Below, piece after piece: positions 1-5,100 of a stretch of DNA of 5,188 bases (positions are counted from its first letter, which is position 1; each line of letters starts with the position of its first letter). The notes beneath the pieces are model-generated. The model saw nothing but the letters and a program-made list of their open reading frames with translations. It had not been told where the DNA came from and did no database searches. Position numbers and translations under genes: made by a program. The stretch comes from Marinosulfonomonas sp. (GTDB taxonomy: Bacteria; Pseudomonadota; Alphaproteobacteria; Rhodobacterales; Rhodobacteraceae). The stretch is from assembly GCA_002732955.1 (NCBI GenBank), contig NVTR01000042.1:22801-27988 (forward strand). The letters run 5' to 3'.

Positions 1-1017
1 CGCATTTTTCGACGCCAGCTTGGCGCCGTAAGCCGCCATATAGACAAACTGATCCCGGTTAGTGACGTCACCGGCCGCATAGGTGCCTGTGCGGCTGGTC
101 TGCATGTCATCGCCGATAATGATCGAGCCGCGCCCGTCCAGATCAACCCCGGCATCTTCCAGACCCATGCCATCGGTATTTGCGCGCCGCCCGGCGGTCA
201 CGATCAGCTTTTCCGCGGTGAGTTCAACTAGTTCATCGCCTTCCTTGACGCTGACTGTCACGCCCTTGGCACTTTCCCGACAGGTGTCATAGGTAATGCC
301 GCAATACATTTTGATACCTTCGGCCTTGAACGCTTCGGTCAGTACTTCGGACACTTCCGGTTCCGCCACCGGCAACAGACGAGAACGGCAGATCACCGTC
401 ACATCGACACCAAACCGCGCCATCATCAGCGCAAGTTCTGAGCCGATATAGCCGCCACCGATAAAGATCAGGCTTTTTGGCAATGTCTCCAGCTCCAGCA
501 ACCCGGTACTGTCATAGCTGGTGATGCCTTCAATACCCTTGATTGGTGGAAGCGTCGGGCGACCGCCGGTGGCGATGATTACTTTGGGGGCCTTGAGTGA
601 TCGATCACCAACCTGAACACCGCCCTCTACCAGACGTGCGGCACCTTCTTCGATGTAGTCGACACCCTCATAGGATGGTAAAAGACCGGCATACTTTTTC
701 TGTCGCAGTGCATCCACCAGATCATCCTTGGCGGTGACAAGCTGCGCCCAGTTTTCAACATGGGCCTCACCTACCACTCCGGGGAAACGGGCCGCAGATT
801 TGGCACCGTAAATGGCTTCGGCTGCGCGGATCATTGCCTTGGACGGAACGCACCCGACATTTACACAGGTACCACCAATAGTGCCGTGGCCAACCAGCGC
901 CACGCGCTTTCCGGCATCGGCGGCGGTGATCGAGGCGGAAAACCCTGCCGAACCTGCGCCGATGACAATCAGGTCATATGCACCTGAGCCGTTGTTTGAA
1001 CTGCTTTCGTCTTTCAT
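1..1017 (-). CDS. merA: Mercuric reductase MerA, 3' end beyond the window
   Basis: A cytosolic FAD-dependent disulfide oxidoreductase that uses NADPH to reduce Hg(II) to volatile Hg(0), the detoxifying step of the mer pathway. The visible 339 residues contain the FAD-binding GAGSAG (20-25), the redox-active pair C51/C56 in GGTCVNVGCVPSK, ATGGRP (149-154), the NAD(P)H-binding GGGYIGSE (187-194) and the second FAD contact AAGDV (314-318). The reading frame is intact. The C-terminal dimerisation domain and the vicinal Cys pair expected at the tail, roughly 130 residues, lie off the left edge. The protein begins only about 15 residues before the FAD fold, so the N-terminal metal-binding HMA domain (NmerA) seen in Tn501-type enzymes is absent. 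The ATG at 1015-1017 has an AAGGA Shine-Dalgarno 7 nt upstream. It is the last visible gene of the merT-P-F-A operon, 39 nt after merF and in the same frame. Other disulfide oxidoreductases share this fold, but the cysteine motif and mer neighbours make MerA very likely. Confidence 0.96.
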   Translation of the reverse strand, partial: MKDESSSNNGSGAYDLIVIGAGSAGFSASITAADAGKRVALVGHGTIGGTCVNVGCVPSKAMIRAAEAIYGAKSAARFPGVVGEAHVENWAQLVTAKDDLVDALRQKKYAGLLPSYEGVDYIEEGAARLVEGGVQVGDRSLKAPKVIIATGGRPTLPPIKGIEGITSYDSTGLLELETLPKSLIFIGGGYIGSELALMMARFGVDVTVICRSRLLPVAEPEVSEVLTEAFKAEGIKMYCGITYDTCRESAKGVTVSVKEGDELVELTAEKLIVTAGRRANTDGMGLEDAGVDLDGRGSIIIGDDMQTSRTGTYAAGDVTNRDQFVYMAAYGAKLASKNA

Positions 1018-1056
1018 CTGTTCATCCTTGAATTTTAGCAGCGATGCCGGGGTATA

Positions 1057-1287
1057 TTACCGGGCCGCTTCATTCTTGTGTTTGCGCCACAGCGCATAGA
1101 GCGTCAGCAACACGAACAGACCCAGAGCAGGGAAAAGCACGTAATCCAGATACCCGACCAGTGCGGCCAGACCGACCAAGCCAAACAGCACCACAAGAAC
1201 CGGAGTGAAACAGCAAAGGGCTGCGAGCACGGTTCCGATAATTCCAAATCTCAGCAAACGGTCATTCGATACGAATTTATCACTCAT
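1057..1287 (-). CDS. merF: Mercury transport protein MerF, 76 residues
   Basis: A small inner-membrane protein that brings Hg(II) into the cytoplasm for MerA. It has two hydrophobic helices (about 14-34 and 39-65) and a vicinal pair C25-C26 in the first helix within LCCFTPVLVV, a MerF hallmark. GYLDYVLFPAL at the start of the second helix is also typical of the family. The start at 1285-1287 aligns with the family N-terminus (LLRxxIIGTxLxALCC) and has a GGGG stretch 9 nt upstream. An in-frame ATG at 1312-1314 would add nine residues but has no good ribosome site. The tail ends WRKHKNEAAR, so the second, cytoplasmic Cys pair known near the C-terminus of plasmid MerF (about 81 residues) is missing. 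It sits 34 nt after the 38-residue ORF and 39 nt before merA. Family assignment is firm from sequence; activity without the second pair is inferred. Confidence 0.93.
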   Translation of the reverse strand: MSDKFVSNDRLLRFGIIGTVLAALCCFTPVLVVLFGLVGLAALVGYLDYVLFPALGLFVLLTLYALWRKHKNEAAR

Positions 1288-1321
1288 GTTCAATCGCCCC
1301 GGTATTCTTTTCATTAAGTTT

Positions 1322-1438
1322 TCAATTTTCCTGCCAAGCTCGGACAAACAGCGCCAGACTGCCAACGCAACACACCACCATTACCGGCACCCCGATCATC
1401 AGAGCCAGCAAGCCGCCTTTTGATCCGTTATCGTCCAT
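1322..1438 (-). CDS. Small Cys-Cys membrane peptide, 38 residues, unnamed
   Basis: I do not recognise this gene. It begins MDDNGSKGG, then has one hydrophobic stretch (about residues 10-32) with a vicinal pair C23-C24 in VVCCVG, and ends in a short polar tail, RAWQEN. A GGTGA ribosome-site-like sequence lies 6 nt before the ATG. It begins 15 nt after the merP stop and ends 34 nt before merF, so it lies inside the operon and explains the gap that would otherwise be about 165 nt. A Cys-Cys pair in a membrane helix is the recurring feature of Hg(II) transporters (MerT, MerF, MerC), so a role in Hg(II) passage or as an accessory to MerT or MerF is a reasonable inference. With only one helix it is too short to be a known MerF or MerE. 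It could also be a decayed remnant of a longer transporter, or untranslated. Confidence 0.6.
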   Translation of the reverse strand: MDDNGSKGGLLALMIGVPVMVVCCVGSLALFVRAWQEN

Positions 1439-1453
1439 GCGCAATCACCCGTT

Positions 1454-1771
1454 TCATGATGCCGGTTCTACGGCGGGTTCTTCAACGAGCGTCGCCGGAT
1501 AACCAAAATCAACCGTTGCACTTAGCAAGGCTTCAAGTGTGGTCATCTCGTCATCGTACTGAATGACGAATTGCGCCAATTGCAGGTTCGCATCATAAAA
1601 CCCGTCAACGATTTCGGCACTGGCAATATCAGTAATGGCTTGTGCAGCAATATAGGGGCAGGAAGAACAATACAGGCCGGTGACTTCGATGCGCGTGGTT
1701 TGTTCACCGGCAAGTGCCGGGCCCCCGATCAGGGCAGCGAGGGTGGTCAAAACATATAGCGGATTTTTCAT
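1454..1771 (-). CDS. merP: Periplasmic mercury-binding protein MerP
   Basis: A 105-residue precursor of the periplasmic Hg(II) scavenger that passes the ion to MerT. Residues 1-21 form a signal peptide (hydrophobic core, cleavage probably after PALA, before GEQ). The mature part is one heavy-metal-associated (HMA) domain: V-T-G-L-Y-C-S-S-C-P places the metal ligands at C35 and C38, and DFGYPATLV matches the family's last-strand GYP. The binding loop reads GLYCSSCP rather than the usual GMTCAACP, and the protein ends in an acidic, proline-containing tail (EEPAVEPAS) that canonical MerP lacks. The ATG at 1769-1771 was chosen because it starts the signal peptide and has AAAGG upstream. A TTG five codons earlier, at 1784-1786, overlaps the merT stop and is less likely. 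The merT stop is 11 nt upstream and the 38-residue ORF follows after 15 nt. Confidence 0.94.
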   Translation of the reverse strand: MKNPLYVLTTLAALIGGPALAGEQTTRIEVTGLYCSSCPYIAAQAITDIASAEIVDGFYDANLQLAQFVIQYDDEMTTLEALLSATVDFGYPATLVEEPAVEPAS

Positions 1772-1782
1772 GGAATAACCTT

Positions 1783-2193
1783 TCAAAAGGGGCTGAGAAT
1801 TGAAGCGGCGGCGTATTGGAATACCAGCGCGCCAGCGACTACAACTGCGCTAAGCCACATGGCCGACCGCATGATGGTTCGGTTGATTGGACGCTCGCAG
1901 GTGCCGTTAGCACAGCTAATGGTATCAACGGGGCGATAGGCTTTGTAGAATCCGTAAGCCAACGTGCCAACGGCAAACGCAAGAAAATACCAATGGTACT
2001 GGTAAAGTGAGCTGAGCTTGCCGATAAATACGCCGGTAACGCCAAGGCTGACCAGAGCAAGCGGAAGGATGCAACAGGACGTCATCGCCAACGCACCCAT
2101 CAACATGAAACCAATTGTTGCCCGGTCCCCACGGTCTGCCCGGGTGTTTCCACCGGCAACAACTGCACCAGATCGTGGCGAAATTTCTGTCAT
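1783..2193 (-). CDS. merT: Mercuric ion transporter MerT
   Basis: A 136-residue inner-membrane protein that takes Hg(II) from MerP and delivers it to the cytoplasm. Three hydrophobic segments are visible: about 27-57, 66-86 and 110-133. The first carries the vicinal pair C40-C41 in MTSCCILPL. The loop between the second and third helices carries C94 and C99 (SCANGTC), the cytoplasmic pair thought to hand the ion on to MerA. A polar N-terminal extension of about 25 residues precedes the first helix and is somewhat longer than in Tn501 MerT. The ATG has AAGGA 8 nt upstream. It is the first gene of the operon, starting just past the shared merT/merR operator region. Family assignment is secure from the two cysteine motifs and the context. 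Confidence 0.95.
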   Translation of the reverse strand: MTEISPRSGAVVAGGNTRADRGDRATIGFMLMGALAMTSCCILPLALVSLGVTGVFIGKLSSLYQYHWYFLAFAVGTLAYGFYKAYRPVDTISCANGTCERPINRTIMRSAMWLSAVVVAGALVFQYAAASILSPF

Positions 2194-2204
2194 TCGAATC
2201 GTCC

Positions 2205-2233
2205 TTGCCTGTTATCTGACTAATATCTACACT
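2205..2233 (+). promoter_or_regulatory. Possible merR promoter
   Basis: TTGCCT (2205-2210) and TACACT (2228-2233) lie 17 bp apart and point toward merR, giving a leader of roughly 25 nt. The -10 box lies within the merT promoter, so MerR bound at the shared operator would restrain its own synthesis, as in other divergent mer systems. Each box matches four of six consensus bases, so this is a moderate call. Confidence 0.45.
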
Positions 2234-2254
2234 CTGTAGTAGATACAGGCTCAA
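2224..2254 (-). promoter_or_regulatory. mer operon promoter (PmerT) with 19-bp spacer
   Basis: On the minus strand a -35 box TTGAGC (2249-2254) and a -10 box TAGATA (2224-2229) are separated by exactly 19 bp. That overlong spacer is the signature of promoters that MerR proteins activate by untwisting DNA. The elements are weak by themselves, as expected for an activator-dependent promoter. It points at merT, whose start lies about 30 bp beyond the -10 box. Boxes and spacing are seen directly; Hg(II)-dependent activation is inferred from the family. Confidence 0.8.
2234..2248. promoter_or_regulatory. Probable MerR operator dyad
   Basis: CTGTA-GTAGA-TACAG is a perfect inverted repeat with 5-bp arms, placed directly after the merT -35 box and inside the 19-bp spacer, which is where MerR sits in Tn501. 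A second dyad, TATCTAC-8 bp-GTAGATA (2224-2245), overlaps it and covers the -10 box. The first fits the usual register better, but the true footprint is uncertain. Confidence 0.68.
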
Positions 2255-2263
2255 GGGCTAAAA

Positions 2264-2692
2264 ATGGAAAACGGTAACATTCCTGCGAAAAATTTGCGCC
2301 GGGTGGATTTGTCCCGAGCAACCGGCTGCAATATTGAGACGATCAGGTACTATGAAAACATTGGTGTCTTGCCGGAACCGCCGAGGAATCCCAATGGCTA
2401 CAGGTGCTACGACGGCGTCCATGTTTCACGACTGAATTTTATCATGCGCGCCCGTGATTTGGGTTTCTCGCTGGACGAAGTTCGCAGCTTGCTTGCATTG
2501 GTTGATGGGGGAATAAACACATGCGCCGAAGTTCAAAAACTTGCCCAAGACCACGTCATGAATGTGCGGGCTAAAATTGTTGACCTCGGCCGAATCGAAA
2601 GCGTACTTTCGGAAACAATTGCAAAATGTTCGGGTGAAGACGTTCCTGAATGTGCGGTTATCGATTCACTGAACTCTGTGCCAAAGCTGTAG
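2264..2692 (+). CDS. merR: MerR-family mercury-responsive regulator
   Basis: A 142-residue dimeric DNA-binding sensor that represses the mer promoter without metal and activates it when Hg(II) binds. The N-terminal winged helix includes TGCNIETIRYYENIGVLPEP (20-39) followed by GYRCY (45-49). The dimerisation coiled coil spans about 88-120. Candidate metal ligands are C87, C122 and C130. C87 to C122 keeps the 35-residue spacing of C82 to C117 in Tn501 MerR, but the last loop (C-SGEDVPE-C) has seven intervening residues rather than eight, and the C87 segment reads INTCAEV instead of a GTHCEE-like segment. These features resemble alphaproteobacterial Cd/Pb/Zn-type relatives, so Hg(II) specificity rests mainly on the divergent position next to merT. 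The ATG has AAGGG 6 nt upstream. Extra cysteines C22 and C48 lie in the DNA-binding domain and are not expected ligands. Confidence 0.9.
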   Translation: MENGNIPAKNLRRVDLSRATGCNIETIRYYENIGVLPEPPRNPNGYRCYDGVHVSRLNFIMRARDLGFSLDEVRSLLALVDGGINTCAEVQKLAQDHVMNVRAKIVDLGRIESVLSETIAKCSGEDVPECAVIDSLNSVPKL

Positions 2693-2844
2693 TGTATTCG
2701 TGCAAGATTTCCTGTTTTTAAACTGCAATCGACATTTTACTGCTATATGCTTGAAAAGTTGACCTTTAATTGGCTTGTTTTAGGTCGTTCGGAACCAGAA
2801 TTTCCTTCAACAGCACGCAGAAAATGTAGCCATCAAAAAATCGT
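2693..2844. other. AT-rich intergenic stretch, no gene seen
   Basis: This lies between the merR stop and the ATPase promoter. It is clearly richer in A and T than the flanking genes. No supported ORF, tRNA, array or convincing Rho-independent terminator for merR is visible. A weak GACCT/AGGTC inverted repeat (2761-2765 and 2782-2786) has a 16-bp loop and no T-run. On the minus strand an open stretch of about 25 codons (roughly 2843-2767, ending LLKEILVPNDLKQAN and a stop) lacks a good start and may be chance or a gene remnant. Confidence 0.5.
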
Positions 2845-2875
2845 TTGAACCTCTAGTTGCTTGAGGTTCTATTTT
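2845..2875 (+). promoter_or_regulatory. MerR-type promoter of the metal-exporting ATPase
   Basis: TTGAAC (2845-2850) and TATTTT (2870-2875) are separated by exactly 19 bp, the spacer used by MerR-activated promoters. It is oriented toward the P-type ATPase, whose start codon is 36 bp past the -10 box. The spacer contains the palindrome listed separately. From recall, the spacer core resembles operators of PbrR and CadR (CTnTAGTnnCTnnAGG pattern), which suggests induction by Pb, Cd or Zn. Metal-dependent control is inferred. Confidence 0.75.
2847..2869. promoter_or_regulatory. Operator palindrome for a CadR/PbrR/ZntR-like regulator
   Basis: GAACCTC (2847-2853) and GAGGTTC (2863-2869) are perfect 7-bp arms. 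Inside them AG (2855-2856) pairs with CT (2860-2861), giving a 23-bp imperfect palindrome with one mismatched pair and a 3-bp centre. It overlaps the end of the -35 box and fills the spacer, the expected seat of a MerR-family dimer. The downstream MerR-family gene at 5101 is the likeliest occupant, with the merR product as an alternative. Confidence 0.72.
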
Positions 2876-2911
2876 CCGGTTTGAGCGCGAATCAAATCAG
2901 GAATCTTCACA

Positions 2912-5011
2912 ATGCCTACCCAACAAATACTCCGAATCGAAGGCATGGATTGTGCCAGTTGCACCAATAAGATCGAAGCGGTGGTTTGCAAAATTCCCGG
3001 TGTGGAAAACGTAAGTCTGAACTACACCAGTCAGAAAATAAAATTTCAGCTTGGCAAAACCGATGGCGATGCCAAACCGGTGATCAGGGCGATTGAAAAG
3101 CTGGGCTACAAGGTGATGCTGCCCAAGGCAAAGCAAGCTGATGTTGTGTTGGCGTGGTGGCAGACCGGCAAAGGCAGGCTGGTGATATTCGCGGGCATTC
3201 TGGTGGTTATCGCCGGGGTGATGTCGCTGGTGTTGCCTGCCTATGCCAATGCTGGCTTTGCGGTGGCAAGTCTGGTGGCGCTGTTTCCGCTTGCGCGCAA
3301 GGCAGCACTTGGCACGCTGTCGGGGCAGCCGTTTTCGATAGAAACGCTGGTCACCATCGCTGTCATCGGCGCCATTATCATTGGCGAGTCCGCCGAGGCT
3401 GCGGTGGTGGTATTTCTGTTTTCCATTGGCGAATTGTTAGAGATGGTTGCAGCCGCCAAAGCCCGCCGCTCAGTTCAGGCGCTGGCCGATCTGGTTCCAA
3501 AAACTGCGGTCCTTGTGACGGATGAAGGCTTTCAGGACGTGCAGGCCGATACTTTGGTGATTGGTGATCTGATTGAGATCAGGCCGGGGGCACGGGTTCC
3601 GGCGGACGGGGTTATCACGCAGGGTCAAACCACGATTGACGAGGCTGCGGTCACTGGTGAATCGATGCCAAAGCGCAAAACTGAGGGTGACACGGTATTT
3701 GCCGGGTCGATAAATGTTGATGGGCTGATCCGCCTGACGGTGGAAAACGAAGCCGAAAACAACATGATCGCGCGCATTCTTCAAATGGTCGAGGACGCCG
3801 AGGCGAACAAGGCCCCAACCGCCCGTTTCATCGACAATTTCAGCAAATATTACACACCGGGGGTCATAGTCGTTGCCGCATTGGTCGCGATTATACCGCC
3901 CCTGATGATGGGGGCCGAGTGGACCCCGTCGCTGTATAAGGCGCTCGCGATACTCTTGATCGGCTGCCCCTGTGCGCTGGTTCTGTCAACGCCTGCGGCC
4001 ATAACATCAGGCATATCGGCGGGCGCAAGACATGGGCTATTGATGAAAGGCGGCGCGGTGCTTGAGGCCATTGGCAAGGTCACGAAAGTTGCGTTCGATA
4101 AAACCGGTACCCTGACACGGGGCAATCCAACGGTGACCGACATCAGGGTTTTTGCGGGTCAGGAGGACGAAATGCTGGCCCTTGCGGGGGCGGTTGAATC
4201 CGGGTCATTGCATCCTTTGGCACTCGCCATTGTGAACGAAGTAGAATCGCGCAACATCGCCCTTGTGGATACCACTGACGCCAAGGCGCTCAGCGGGCGC
4301 GGGGTTGAGGCCACTGTAGGCGGCAAAGTTGTGACCATTGCCTCGCCCAATTACGGACGTGAGATTTCCAAATTCAGCGCCAGGCAGAACCGCGACATTG
4401 AGGCGCTGGAAGAGCAGGGAAAAACCGTGGCGGCGGTGATTGTTGACGGTGTTTTGACCGGCTTGTTCGCCATGCGCGATGAACTGCGCAAAGACGCGCA
4501 ATCAGCGATGCAGGCGCTGGAAAAAATGGGCGTTTCGGCGATTATGCTGACCGGTGATAACCAACGCACCGGCGCGGCGCTGGGCGCGCAACTGGGCATC
4601 GAAGTAAAGGCAGAGTTGCTGCCGCAAGACAAGCTGGGCGTCATCCAGACCCTGAAAGAGCAAGGCAGTATTGCGATGGTTGGTGACGGGATCAATGACG
4701 CCCCGGCGCTGGCGCTGGCGGATGTTGGCATTGCCATGGGGGGTGGTACAGATGTTGCACTGGAAACCGCCGACGCTGCCCTGCTGCATGAAAATGTCGG
4801 CGATGTGGTTTCGCTGATCAAACTGTCACGCGCCACAATGTCGAATATTCACCAGAACATCACCATTGCACTGGGTCTGAAATCGGTCTTTCTGGTAACC
4901 ACCCTGTTGGGTCTGACGTCGCTCTGGATGGCGATACTGGCGGATACCGGGGCGACGGTGCTGGTGACAATCAACGCGTTGCGTCTGTTGGGGTACAAGT
5001 TTAACAAGTAA
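2912..5011 (+). CDS. zntA: P1B-2 heavy-metal ATPase, Zn/Cd/Pb exporter (ZntA/CadA type)
   Basis: A 699-residue inner-membrane pump that uses ATP to export Zn(II), Cd(II) or Pb(II). It opens with one HMA domain (about 5-70) carrying GMDCASC, with C14 and C17; the Asp before the first Cys is usual for Zn/Cd/Pb pumps and not for copper pumps. It then has two helices (about 88-130), a helical pair including GESAEAAVVVFLFSIGELLE (about 140-178), the actuator TGES (248-251), the metal-binding helix with CPC (352-354), the phosphorylated D396 in DKTGTLT, the ATP-binding HP motif (434-435) and GDGIND (591-596). Two C-terminal helices carry K657 and D678, spaced 21 apart like K693 and D714 of E. coli ZntA, which marks subgroup P1B-2 and argues against CopA. 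AGGA lies 9 nt before the ATG. The frame is intact and the length close to the family norm. A MerR-type promoter lies upstream and a MerR-family gene follows 89 nt downstream. The exact metal range, including any Hg(II), cannot be read from sequence. Confidence 0.95.
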   Translation: MPTQQILRIEGMDCASCTNKIEAVVCKIPGVENVSLNYTSQKIKFQLGKTDGDAKPVIRAIEKLGYKVMLPKAKQADVVLAWWQTGKGRLVIFAGILVVIAGVMSLVLPAYANAGFAVASLVALFPLARKAALGTLSGQPFSIETLVTIAVIGAIIIGESAEAAVVVFLFSIGELLEMVAAAKARRSVQALADLVPKTAVLVTDEGFQDVQADTLVIGDLIEIRPGARVPADGVITQGQTTIDEAAVTGESMPKRKTEGDTVFAGSINVDGLIRLTVENEAENNMIARILQMVEDAEANKAPTARFIDNFSKYYTPGVIVVAALVAIIPPLMMGAEWTPSLYKALAILLIGCPCALVLSTPAAITSGISAGARHGLLMKGGAVLEAIGKVTKVAFDKTGTLTRGNPTVTDIRVFAGQEDEMLALAGAVESGSLHPLALAIVNEVESRNIALVDTTDAKALSGRGVEATVGGKVVTIASPNYGREISKFSARQNRDIEALEEQGKTVAAVIVDGVLTGLFAMRDELRKDAQSAMQALEKMGVSAIMLTGDNQRTGAALGAQLGIEVKAELLPQDKLGVIQTLKEQGSIAMVGDGINDAPALALADVGIAMGGGTDVALETADAALLHENVGDVVSLIKLSRATMSNIHQNITIALGLKSVFLVTTLLGLTSLWMAILADTGATVLVTINALRLLGYKFNK

Positions 5012-5018
5012 TATAGCG

Positions 5019-5046
5019 TTGCAATGTCCTAGTGTGGCAATAGATA
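5019..5046 (+). promoter_or_regulatory. Weak candidate promoter for the downstream regulator
   Basis: TTGCAA (5019-5024) and TAGATA (5041-5046) lie 16 bp apart in the gap after the ATPase and could start a separate transcript for the MerR-family gene. TTGC and GCAA at 5019-5022 and 5037-5040 form a loose inverted repeat. The rest of this 89-bp gap contains a GCGCGCGCGC run (5060-5069) and no terminator that I can see, so read-through from the ATPase is equally possible. Confidence 0.22.
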
Positions 5047-5090
5047 TGAAAGGTGGTTTGCGCGCGCGCATAAAAGCCGGAAACATCATC

Positions 5091-5096
5091 AGGAGG
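5091..5096 (+). promoter_or_regulatory. Strong Shine-Dalgarno AGGAGG
   Basis: A full-consensus AGGAGG sits 4 nt before the ATG at 5101. It fixes the start of the partial MerR-family gene and suggests efficient translation, although the spacing is on the short side. Confidence 0.8.
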
Positions 5097-5100
5097 CCCC

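Noticed and set aside
1288..1365. N-terminal extension of merF to a TTG at 1365 or an ATG at 1314
   Set aside because: The extension overlaps the 38-residue ORF, is highly charged, lacks a ribosome site and does not match the MerF family N-terminus.
1784..1786. TTG start for merP overlapping the merT stop
   Set aside because: The ATG at 1769-1771 begins a normal signal peptide and has a better-placed AAAGG ribosome site.
1925..2254. Minus-strand ORF of 109 codons overlapping merT
   Set aside because: It lies in another frame over merT and its operator, and its translation resembles no known family; merT carries the full cysteine motifs.
2759..2786. TTGACC followed by an AGGT arm, considered as a copper-type (CueR) operator
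   Set aside because: The arms are only 5 bp, the loop is too long for a CueR site, no good -10 box follows at 17-19 bp, and the pump is not a copper ATPase.
2847..2875. Hairpin GAACCTC/GAGGTTC followed by TATTTT, read as a merR terminator
   Set aside because: The stem is only moderately GC-rich, the T-run is short and broken, and the element has the exact -35, 19-bp spacer and -10 layout of a MerR-type promoter facing the ATPase.
4351..4836. 161-codon minus-strand ORF opposite the ATPase
   Set aside because: Its Ser/Ala/Pro-rich composition is typical of antisense reading of a GC-rich gene, and the plus-strand ATPase motifs (HP, GDGIND) cover this stretch.
5060..5069. GCGCGCGCGC run as a regulatory or Z-DNA element
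   Set aside because: It is a single short dinucleotide run, with nothing around it to support a function.
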